27,442 nt of DNA from contig CAKTQE010000026.1 in NCBI GenBank assembly GCA_934593275.1, positions 1 to 27,442 of the forward strand. The letters are read 5' to 3'. This document shows positions 1 through 6,626 of this stretch, piece by piece. Position 1 is the stretch's first letter. The number at the start of each line of letters is the position of its first letter. The DNA comes from an uncultured Oscillospiraceae bacterium (GTDB taxonomy: Bacteria > Bacillota > Clostridia > Oscillospirales > Oscillospiraceae). The notes below the pieces were generated by a model. That model saw nothing but the letters and a program-made list of their open reading frames with translations, was not told where the DNA came from and did no database searches. Both the position numbers and the translations under genes were made by a program.

Positions 1-121
1 CACAACAGAGTCTGCTCGTATCAAGCTTGCTCATCTATATCCGGAAATAAAGTTTTAGTTTTAACAGACTACTACGTACTTTAACGGGTGGATTCTTATG
101 AAAAACGTCGTTTTCTCCAAT

Positions 122-187
122 AATTGTCAACTGTCAATTGTCAATTCGAATGAACTGTCAACTGTTAACTGTTAACTGTCAACTCCC
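122..187. repeat. Heptad repeat cluster, left inverted copy
   Basis: Short tandem units of about seven bases, alternating between TGTCAAC and TGTCAAT forms, with TTCGAA in the middle. Read as the reverse complement, the cluster closely matches 4359-4413: the unit order is the same, the TTCGAA core sits in the same place, and both end at a CTCCC/GGGAG edge. It lies just upstream of the promoter of the MoxR operon. A third, shorter member is at 27096-27128. TTGACA is also the sigma-70 -35 hexamer, so promoter activity out of the cluster is possible but not shown. Confidence 0.85.
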
Positions 188-200
188 CTCCTCCTTCCCC

Positions 201-229
201 TTGTTTTTCTCCCGGTTTTCCGGTATAAT
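201..229 (+). promoter_or_regulatory. Sigma-70-type promoter of the MoxR operon
   Basis: TTGTTT at 201-206, a 17-base spacer and a perfect TATAAT at 224-229. The ribosome binding site AAAGGAGGG follows at 247-255, just before the start codon. It is the only good promoter seen for the four genes downstream. Confidence 0.8.
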
Positions 230-262
230 AAAGGTCCATTTACCCAAAAGGAGGGCTTTGTG

Positions 263-1213
263 ATGCAGACCCGTGAGAGTGATGTGGTCAGCAGTGTGCA
301 TCAGATTTTAGATCAGGTGCGCCGTGTCATCGTAGGCAAGGATGAGGCACTGCTGTGGGCCTTGGCGGCGATTCTGGCCCGGGGGCATATTTTGTTGGAG
401 GACATTCCGGGGGTGGGGAAAACCACCATGGCCCTGTCCTTTGCCCGGGCGTTGGATTTGGAATACGGGCGTATCCAGTTCACCCCGGATGTGCTGCCCT
501 CGGATATTACGGGCTACTCCGTGCCGGACCCCCAAGGAGGGCTGACGTACCGGCCCGGGGGTATTTTGTGCAATCTGTTTTTGGCGGACGAGCTGAACCG
601 GGCCACCTCCCGAACCCAGTCCGCCCTGCTGGAGGCCATGGAGGAGGGTCAGGTCACTGTGGATGGCATCAGCCATCCCCTGCCCCAGCCCTTTGTGGTC
701 ATTGCCACCCAGAACCCCGTAGGTGCTGCCGGAACCCAGCTGCTGCCGGACAGTCAGGTGGACCGGTTTGCCCTGCGGCTGACCCTGGGCTACCCTGCCC
801 CCCGGGATGAAGTGGCCATGATCAAAAACCGTCAGGGCGGGAACCCTCTATCGGAAGTCCGGCCCTGTCTTACCAGGTCCGGGCTGATGGCCCTGCAAAA
901 TGAAGTGGAAAAGACCTATTTAAGCGACAGCGTGATCACCTACCTGGTATCCCTGTGTGACGCCACCCGGAAGCACGAAAGCTTTTCCCGGGGGGCCAGT
1001 CCCAGAGCCACCCTGTCCGCCGCCGCCATGGCCAAGGCTGTGGCCCAGCTTCGGGGCCGGGACTATGTGGTGCCTGGGGACATCAAGGAGGTCTTTCTGC
1101 CCACCATGCGCCACCGGATGCAGCTTTCCACCCGGGCGGAGAGTCAGGGCAAGACCGTAGAACAGGTGCTGACCTCCATTTTGGAGTCCACCCCCGCCCC
1201 CAAACTCCGCTGA
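263..1213 (+). CDS. MoxR-family AAA+ ATPase
   Basis: Cytoplasmic AAA+ ATPase of the MoxR family, 316 residues, a normal length. MoxR proteins act as chaperone-like ATPases and are typically encoded next to DUF58 and transglutaminase proteins, as here. Visible motifs: Walker A GVGKTT (about residues 50-55), Walker B LFLADE ending at D109/E110, sensor-1 asparagine in ATQNP (about 151), an arginine in SQVDRF (about 168) that fits the arginine finger, and the C-terminal AAA lid. I chose the ATG at 263 because AAAGGAGGG at 247-255 gives normal spacing; a GTG at 260 in the same frame is possible. The stop overlaps the next start by one base (TGATG), which indicates translational coupling. The substrate is unknown. 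Confidence 0.93.
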   Translation: MQTRESDVVSSVHQILDQVRRVIVGKDEALLWALAAILARGHILLEDIPGVGKTTMALSFARALDLEYGRIQFTPDVLPSDITGYSVPDPQGGLTYRPGGILCNLFLADELNRATSRTQSALLEAMEEGQVTVDGISHPLPQPFVVIATQNPVGAAGTQLLPDSQVDRFALRLTLGYPAPRDEVAMIKNRQGGNPLSEVRPCLTRSGLMALQNEVEKTYLSDSVITYLVSLCDATRKHESFSRGASPRATLSAAAMAKAVAQLRGRDYVVPGDIKEVFLPTMRHRMQLSTRAESQGKTVEQVLTSILESTPAPKLR

Positions 1214-2118
1214 TGCGCCGGGCCTGTTTTTTCCTGGGGCTGCTGGGCTGTGGGCTGTGGTACTTACTGGGGGGCAGCTTTCTGGCGTGGGTGCTGCTGC
1301 TGTCCATGCTGGTGCTGCCCTGGCTGTCTCTGGTGTTGAGTCTTCCGGCACTTCTGGGCTTTCAGATGGCTCCGGCGGGGCCGGATCGGCTGATGCCCGG
1401 AGAGAACGGCACCTTTTTGCTGCTGGGCAGCTGCAATGCCCCCATGCCGCCTTTCCGGGGGCGGCTGCGTTTTCGGAACCTGCGCACGGGGAACGTCATG
1501 GATTATGACGAAAGTACCGGGTTCTGCCCCCAGTTTTCCGGGGGTTGGGAGATCACCCTGGCAAAATGCCGGGTGTCGGACTATCTGGGGCTGTTCTCCC
1601 TGCCCGTTGCCAAAAAGGGCAGTCAGCGGCTGCTGGTGCTGCCAAAGCCCCAACCGGTGGAGGATCTTCCGGATTTTGGCACCGGCCCCTGCATCCGCTG
1701 GAAGCCCAGTCAAAGCCCCTTTGGGGAAAACCATGAACTGCGCGCCTATCGGCCCGGAGACGGTCTCAACACCGTCCACTGGAAACTGACGGCCAAAACC
1801 GGCGAACTCACCGTCCGGGAAGCCCAGGAACCCATCCGGCCTTTGGCCTGTCTGTGCCTGAGCCTTTATGGCCGGGAAGAAGACGTGGACCGTGTTCTGG
1901 GGCAGCTTCTGTGGCTGGGGGAATTTCTCCTGGATCGGGACCTGGAACTGGAAATCCGGGCCGCAGAGGAGGGGGGCATCCGCATTCTGCGGGCGGCAAA
2001 CCAGCAAGCCCTCCGGGCCGCCCTGGAAACCCTATTGACCCTTAAGGCCCCGGCCACTCCGGCCATTCCGGAGCCTGGGCCTGCCAGCTGGCGTTTTTCC
2101 CTGGGAGGAAATCTATGA
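1213..2118 (+). CDS. DUF58 domain protein with N-terminal membrane anchor
   Basis: 301-residue protein. Two hydrophobic segments at about residues 5-48 form a membrane hairpin, followed by a soluble domain. The DUF58 signature lies at about 172-200 (ELRAYRPGDGLNTVHWKLTA), matching the family pattern R-x-Y-x-x-G-D followed by a HWK motif. DUF58 proteins are encoded with MoxR ATPases and are thought to work with them, perhaps in folding or activating envelope proteins; the exact role is unknown. It overlaps the upstream gene by one base and the downstream gene by four (ATGA), so the three genes are probably translated as a coupled set. Confidence 0.9.
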   Translation: MRRACFFLGLLGCGLWYLLGGSFLAWVLLLSMLVLPWLSLVLSLPALLGFQMAPAGPDRLMPGENGTFLLLGSCNAPMPPFRGRLRFRNLRTGNVMDYDESTGFCPQFSGGWEITLAKCRVSDYLGLFSLPVAKKGSQRLLVLPKPQPVEDLPDFGTGPCIRWKPSQSPFGENHELRAYRPGDGLNTVHWKLTAKTGELTVREAQEPIRPLACLCLSLYGREEDVDRVLGQLLWLGEFLLDRDLELEIRAAEEGGIRILRAANQQALRAALETLLTLKAPATPAIPEPGPASWRFSLGGNL

Positions 2119-4058
2119 AGCATTCACTTTCCCAAGCCCTTTCGGTGCTGCTGGCGGGGCTGCTGCTGCCTTTGGGGGCGGTGGAGACCCTGGCTCAAAT
2201 CTATCTGCTGCCCCATTCCTTTGGGTGGTGCGCCCTGACATCTGCTTTCATCTGCATTCTCTGTCTGCTTCTGCTGCCACGCCGCCGGGGAAACCTCTTT
2301 GTCCTGGGGCTTGTGGCCCTGAGCCTGGGCTTTCTCTGGGGACTGCCGGAGACCCGCGGCCAGGGAAAGGGGCTGATGATGGATTTATCCGGAGTTCTGG
2401 ACAGTGTTTATCACCTGGGCTATCTGACCTTTTCCGGCAGGGCCGACACCGCCACCATCCCCTTGGCGACCTACAGCGGTCTCCTGTCCCTGGGGATTTG
2501 CAGAACGTTTCTGCGGCGAAAAATCTGCCTGGGACCGCTGCTGCTCTGCGTCCCTATTCTGATTCTCTGCGGTCTGCTGCCTGGGGCCATGCCCCCTTAT
2601 CCGGCCCTGCTTTCCTGGGTCGCCGGGGTCATGCTGCTATTGCTTACCGCTGGCAGCTGGAAAAATGCCCCGGCCCAGGGGGCGCAGCTGACCCGGTGGG
2701 CCTTGCCCGGGGTAGCGGCGGTGTGCATCGGTCTGCTGCTCCTGAATCCCCAGGAAACCTACCGGGACCACGCCGCCCCCTTTCGGGATGCCCTCTACAC
2801 CCGGCTTCAGGAGCCTATGGAAAAGGCCAACATTCCCCAGGCCCTGATCCCCAAGCCCCAGCGCAGTCAGGATTTGCGTGGCCTCACAGGCCAGGACCGG
2901 GGCGGGCTGCCCATTCTCATGGTAACGGCCCCCACCTCCGGAAGTCTGTATCTCCGGGGTCAGGCCTACACCCGGTACACGGGGCTGGGTTGGGAGGCAG
3001 AACCCCAGGAAATCGAAGCCTTTACCGGTTGGGGAGAACCCCAGGGGGAAATTCACATTCGGACCCTGGCCCTGCAAAGCGTGTTTTATCTGCCCTATTA
3101 CCCGGAATCCGGCACGGTACTCACCGGCGGATGTCTGGAAAACCGGGCAGGGCTTCTATCCTACAGCTTCCCCCAGTATCCCCGGGGCGGTGCCGCCTCG
3201 GAAGAATTGCTGGCCCAGTGTAAAAACCTGCCGGAGGAAACCGCCGTCTGGGCGAAAGACTATGAATTTTCCGGGAATTCTACCCAGGAGATCGCCGCCC
3301 AAGTGGCCGCCTTTGTTCAAAGCTGCGCCACCTATGACAAGCACACCGGCCCTATGCCGCCGGAGGAACCGGATTTTGCCCGGTGGTTTTTAGAGCGCAG
3401 TGACCGGGGCTACTGTGTCCACTACGCCACCGCCGCCGTGGTGCTGCTCCGGAGCCAGGGCATTCCCGCCCGGTATGTCACGGGCTACCTCTGCGAGCCG
3501 GAAGCGGGGGTCCCTACGGTGGTCACCAGCGACCAGGCCCACGCCTGGGCGGAGTTCTATGACAGCACCCAGGGTTCCTGGCAGATTCTGGAAGCCACCG
3601 CCCCGGACATCGGGGAGCGCACCCCGGTACCCACAACGGAAGAAACCCAACCCCCGGCTGTGATTCAGGAGCCGCCGGAAACTGAGCCTACGTCCTCCTT
3701 TTCCGCACCGGTCAAAGCCCGGACACTGTGGCCTTTGTGGCTGCTGGTGCTGCCGCTGCTGCTGCCGGTCCTGCGGTGGGCGGTGCTGCTATGTAGGACT
3801 CGCTGCCGTCAGGCTCTGCCCCCCAACAAACGCTGTCTTTTCTTGTGGCGAGAGGCCCAACGGCTGGGAAAGCCCCTGGGACAAACCCCGCCGGAGGAGC
3901 TTTTGGAACTGGCCCAACGGGCCAAATACAGTCAGCACCGGCTGACCCCCATGGATTTAAGGCCCTTTGCCGATTACTGCGCCAACTGCCGCCGGGAACT
4001 GGAAGAACAGCCCCTATATAAGCGGCTTTATTACAAATACATCCGGATACTTTACTGA
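2115..4058 (+). CDS. Multi-pass membrane transglutaminase-like protein
   Basis: 647-residue protein resembling TgpA-type membrane transglutaminases. Several hydrophobic segments fill roughly residues 5-210, followed by an extracytoplasmic region with a transglutaminase-like core. The presumed catalytic cysteine is C434 in GYCVHYATA and the histidine is H476 in QAHAWAEFY. The third triad position, usually Asp, reads Glu (E493 in ILEATAPD), as in a number of bacterial members. A proline/threonine-rich linker, another membrane segment (about 535-560) and a cytoplasmic tail resembling DUF4129 follow. The MoxR-DUF58-transglutaminase order is a conserved bacterial arrangement. A role in peptide or envelope processing is inferred; the substrate is unknown. 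Confidence 0.9.
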   Translation: MKHSLSQALSVLLAGLLLPLGAVETLAQIYLLPHSFGWCALTSAFICILCLLLLPRRRGNLFVLGLVALSLGFLWGLPETRGQGKGLMMDLSGVLDSVYHLGYLTFSGRADTATIPLATYSGLLSLGICRTFLRRKICLGPLLLCVPILILCGLLPGAMPPYPALLSWVAGVMLLLLTAGSWKNAPAQGAQLTRWALPGVAAVCIGLLLLNPQETYRDHAAPFRDALYTRLQEPMEKANIPQALIPKPQRSQDLRGLTGQDRGGLPILMVTAPTSGSLYLRGQAYTRYTGLGWEAEPQEIEAFTGWGEPQGEIHIRTLALQSVFYLPYYPESGTVLTGGCLENRAGLLSYSFPQYPRGGAASEELLAQCKNLPEETAVWAKDYEFSGNSTQEIAAQVAAFVQSCATYDKHTGPMPPEEPDFARWFLERSDRGYCVHYATAAVVLLRSQGIPARYVTGYLCEPEAGVPTVVTSDQAHAWAEFYDSTQGSWQILEATAPDIGERTPVPTTEETQPPAVIQEPPETEPTSSFSAPVKARTLWPLWLLVLPLLLPVLRWAVLLCRTRCRQALPPNKRCLFLWREAQRLGKPLGQTPPEELLELAQRAKYSQHRLTPMDLRPFADYCANCRRELEEQPLYKRLYYKYIRILY

Positions 4059-4081
4059 CATACCGAAAGGAACACCGCCCT

Positions 4082-4375
4082 ATGGAAGAAAAATTCATTG
4101 CCGCATGGCAAAAAAACCGTGAAAAAGCCCTGGCCCTGGGCGTCCGGATGCGGCCCATTGAGCCGGAACGGGCGGTCCGAACCGCCCAACACCTGCTCTC
4201 CGGCAACCGTTCCAGTGACGGCTTTGAGGCCCTGGCCCGGAAAGGTGCCTTGAACCTGTCCCTGGAAGCCCTGGCCGTAGACCCCCGGTTCACCGCCCTT
4301 TTTACCGACGACCAGGCCACGACGGCATTGACGAGGCTGCTGGAAGCGGGATACTTTGGGGGAGTTGACAGTTGA
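4082..4375 (+). CDS. Small protein of unknown function, last gene of MoxR operon
   Basis: 97 residues, soluble and probably helical, with no motif I recognise. It starts 23 bases after the transglutaminase stop with a plausible site (AAAGGAA, somewhat long spacing), so it is probably cotranscribed. Its end is odd: the last codons (V-D-S-stop) lie inside the heptad repeat at 4359-4413, so the repeat supplies the stop codon. The natural C-terminus may therefore have been replaced or cut short when the repeat arrived. Confidence 0.7.
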   Translation: MEEKFIAAWQKNREKALALGVRMRPIEPERAVRTAQHLLSGNRSSDGFEALARKGALNLSLEALAVDPRFTALFTDDQATTALTRLLEAGYFGGVDS

Positions 4376-4413
4376 CAGTTGACAGTTTTTTCGAATTGAC
4401 AATTGACAATTGT
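4359..4413. repeat. Heptad repeat cluster, right inverted copy
   Basis: Three TTGACAG heptads, then TTCGAA and AATTGAC units. The reverse complement matches 122-187 almost unit for unit, apart from a few substitutions and one fewer heptad. The two copies bracket the whole MoxR operon in inverted orientation. The copy overlaps the 3' end of the preceding small gene. Confidence 0.85.
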
Positions 4414-4462
4414 CGTAGCATCCAAGGGAATACCGTTAGGTCGGTACGGCTCAGGTATCGAA

Positions 4463-4606
4463 ACGTGGCAGGCGGCAGATTGCCGCCCCTACGATAATGT
4501 ACCACGTTTTCCCATTTTACAGACGTAAAACCGGCAATAGAAACGTTAAATTTAGGGTATTTGTTACAATTTTGACGTAGGGGCGGCAATCTGCCGCCCG
4601 CCACGT
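4463..4606. repeat. Inverted pair of GC-rich 31-base repeats
   Basis: The arm at 4463-4493 is the reverse complement of the arm at 4576-4606 with one mismatch in 31 bases, separated by about 80 AT-richer bases. Each arm contains a small hairpin (GGCGGCA / TGCCGCC). The right arm begins a longer repeat that recurs at 4821 and 27173. I see no gene between or around the arms. Confidence 0.85.
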
Positions 4607-4666
4607 AGCAATTACAACCTGTAGGGTTGAATGGTACCACCCAATACACGGAACAATGTAGCGGCG
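4576..4666. repeat. Dispersed repeat module, copy 1
   Basis: About 91 bases: the GGCGGCA hairpin, then a stretch reading AACCTGTAGGGTTGAATGGT, then CACGGAACAATGTAGCGGCG. The same order recurs at 27173-27264 with only scattered differences. No coding potential is apparent. It is one element of a family, and its function is unknown. Confidence 0.85.
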
Positions 4667-4744
4667 TTGACCCAACGATGAAATCAATGTGTGATTGCCC
4701 CCGGCAATCATTTGATTTTGATTCGCTGCGCGGAGCACCACCAT

Positions 4745-4870
4745 CCAGCCCCGCCAGGGGCTGGCTCCGTTGGTCGATGCGGATACAAACGTACCACGGT
4801 TCCGGCCCTCCGGGCCGGTTGGCGGCAACCTGCCGCCCGCCACGGGGCAAATACAACCTGTGGGGTTGAA
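4745..4870. repeat. Dispersed repeat module, hairpin plus copy 2
   Basis: A 20-base near-palindrome (CCAGCCCC / GGGGCTGG arms, 4745-4764) matches 27281-27301. A shorter hairpin, CCGGCCC / GGGCCGG, lies at about 4801-4818. At 4821-4870 is a second partial copy of the GGCGGCA repeat ending in GTGGGGTTGAA. All of it lies in the gene-free stretch 4420-5180. Confidence 0.75.
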
Positions 4871-4929
4871 ACCACCCACCGATTTGTCTTTCCGAGTGTG
4901 AGGAAAGACGTGTCGGGGGTGGTTTTTTT
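4869..4929 (+). terminator. Repeat-derived intrinsic terminator
   Basis: A long stem formed by a 5' arm starting AACCACCC and containing GTCTTTCC, and a 3' arm GGAAAGAC ending GGGGGTGG, followed by seven T residues (4923-4929). It closes the repeat mosaic downstream of the MoxR operon and could stop its transcription. A related sequence at 27334-27375 keeps the left arm but lacks the T run. Confidence 0.8.
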
Positions 4930-4933
4930 GTGC

Positions 4934-5180
4934 TAAGGCAATCGTGATGTTCCCGGGGCGGCACACAGGCTGTTCCGGGCCGTTTGACGGTAGGTATGTT
5001 TTTACAACTGCGGTAATCAGAGAATGGCTGTTTTGGGGGAATTCTGCGGTATCGGGGCGGTGCTTGCGGAAATGGCTTTTTTCGTGCAAAATGTATCAAT
5101 ATAAAATGACTGATTTAGTAGAAATGTGCAAAATCCACGAAAAAGTTTGTTGCTATGGCAACGAAAATGCGGAATAGAGG
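4934..5180. other. Intergenic stretch without recognised feature
   Basis: Between the terminator and the rnf promoter. It becomes AT-rich towards the right end. I see no convincing gene, RNA or repeat in it. Confidence 0.5.
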
Positions 5181-5209
5181 TTGATTCTTGGCGGCGAATA
5201 AATTACAAT
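5181..5209 (+). promoter_or_regulatory. Promoter of the rnf operon
   Basis: TTGATT at 5181-5186, a 17-base spacer and TACAAT at 5204-5209. The leader of about 65 bases contains a small hairpin, GCGGGG-AAA-CCCCGC (5230-5244). Confidence 0.75.
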
Positions 5210-5281
5210 AAGACGGTAGTATGCCATGTGCGGGGAAACCCCGCCTGACAGAAAATTTGAATGAAGATAGGAGAGATACAC

Positions 5282-6610
5282 ATGGACATCAAAACGTTCC
5301 ATGGCGGTGTCCATCCGGCGGGAAACAAGGCACTTTCCCAGGACTGCCCCCTGACGGCCCTGCTTCCCAAGGGTGAGCTGGTTTATATGACCAACCAGCA
5401 TATTGGCAAACCGGCAACTCCCGTGGTCAAAAAAGGCGACCATGTGCTGGCCGGTCAGCTGATCGCGGAAGCGGGAGGCTTTGTCTCCGCCAATATTTAC
5501 GCTTCCGTATCCGGCACCGTAAAGGCGGTAGAGCCAAGAAAGAACGCCTCCGGCGGCTCTGCCACGGCCATTGTGGTGGAAAATGACGGGGAATACACCC
5601 TGGCCGAGGGCATCGGTCAGGAAACCGACCCCAAGGAACTTACCAATCAGGACATTCTGTCCCGGATCCAGAAAGCCGGTATTGTCGGTATGGGTGGCGC
5701 GGGCTTCCCCACCCACGTCAAGCTCACCGTAAAAGAGCCGGAGAAAATCGATTACATCATTGCCAACGGTGCCGAGTGCGAGCCTTACATCACCTGTGAC
5801 GACCAGCTGATGCGCTCCAAATCCCGGGAGATCGTTACGGGGTTGGAGCTGATTTTGCGGCTGTTCCCCAATGCCAAGGGCGTGGTGGTCATTGAAAACA
5901 ACAAGCCCCAGGCCATTGCCGCCATGGAAGAGGCGGTAAAGGGCCATGACCGGGTGTATGTGCAGCCGGTGCTGACCAAGTACCCCCAGGGCGGCGAACG
6001 CTCTTTGATCACCGTCATCACCCAGAAGCACCTGAAGCTGGGCATGCTCCCGGCAGATGCAGGCTGCGTTGTGGACAACGTGGGTACGATTTACGCCATT
6101 TACCGGGCGGTGTGCTTCAATGAACCTCTGATGGAGCGTGGCTTTACGGTGTCCGGTGATGCCGTGGAGAAGCCCGGCAACTTCTGGGTCAAAATCGGCA
6201 CCAGTCACAAAGAACTGGTGGAGGCCTGCGGCGGCTTCCGGGAGGAACCCAAGAAGGTCCTCAGCGGCGGCCCCATGATGGGCTTTGCCATGACCGGACT
6301 GGAAGCCCCCATCTGCAAGAACAACAACGCTTTGACCGCCCTGGTGGTGGACGAGGTAGCCGTTGCGGAGGAAGAAATGACCGCCTGTCTGCGCTGCGGA
6401 CGGTGCAGCCGGGCCTGCCCCCTGGGCCTGTCTCCCCAGCTGATGCAGGTGGCCGCCATCCGGAAAGACTATGACCGCTATGAGCATAAGCTCTACGGCC
6501 TAGACTGCATCGGCTGCGGCTGCTGCACCTATGGCTGTCCTGCCAAGCGGCCCCTTATGCAGCTGTTTAAAACCACCAAGGCCGAAATCATGGCTATGAA
6601 GAAACGATAA
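5282..6610 (+). CDS. rnfC: Rnf electron transport complex subunit RnfC
   Basis: 442-residue peripheral subunit of the Rnf complex, which oxidises reduced ferredoxin, reduces NAD+ and pumps Na+ or H+ across the membrane. RnfC carries the NADH/FMN site and two [4Fe-4S] clusters. Visible: the glycine-rich GMGGAGFPTHVKL nucleotide-binding segment, and two cluster motifs, C369-x2-C372-x2-C375-x3-C379-P and C409-x2-C412-x2-C415-x3-C419-P. The length is typical for the compact clostridial form without a long C-terminal repeat. I chose the ATG at 5282 because AGGAGAG lies six bases upstream; an in-frame ATG at 5261 has no such site. First gene of the operon. Confidence 0.96.
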   Translation: MDIKTFHGGVHPAGNKALSQDCPLTALLPKGELVYMTNQHIGKPATPVVKKGDHVLAGQLIAEAGGFVSANIYASVSGTVKAVEPRKNASGGSATAIVVENDGEYTLAEGIGQETDPKELTNQDILSRIQKAGIVGMGGAGFPTHVKLTVKEPEKIDYIIANGAECEPYITCDDQLMRSKSREIVTGLELILRLFPNAKGVVVIENNKPQAIAAMEEAVKGHDRVYVQPVLTKYPQGGERSLITVITQKHLKLGMLPADAGCVVDNVGTIYAIYRAVCFNEPLMERGFTVSGDAVEKPGNFWVKIGTSHKELVEACGGFREEPKKVLSGGPMMGFAMTGLEAPICKNNNALTALVVDEVAVAEEEMTACLRCGRCSRACPLGLSPQLMQVAAIRKDYDRYEHKLYGLDCIGCGCCTYGCPAKRPLMQLFKTTKAEIMAMKKR

Positions 6611-6626
6611 GGAGGGGGACGGACAT

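Noticed and set aside
1..84. Possible C-terminal end of a gene entering from the left
   Set aside because: All three plus frames stop within the first 84 bases and none shows a recognisable protein end, so no frame can be chosen.
71..100. ACGTACTTTAA followed by GGATTCTT, also seen in the terminator loop at 17275-17292
   Set aside because: The match is short, with a different spacing inside. It is probably chance.
4463..4870. Considered as a CRISPR array because of repeated GC-rich hairpins
   Set aside because: Repeats differ in orientation and spacing, spacers are not of equal size, and no cas genes are near.
4302..5099. Long minus-strand open frames over the repeat mosaic
   Set aside because: They run through hairpin repeats, have no good RBS, and their composition reflects the repeats. 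No protein family is recognisable.
5153..6487. A 444-codon minus-strand frame opposite rnfC
   Set aside because: It is a shadow of GC-rich codons; rnfC in the plus strand has all family motifs, an RBS and operon context.
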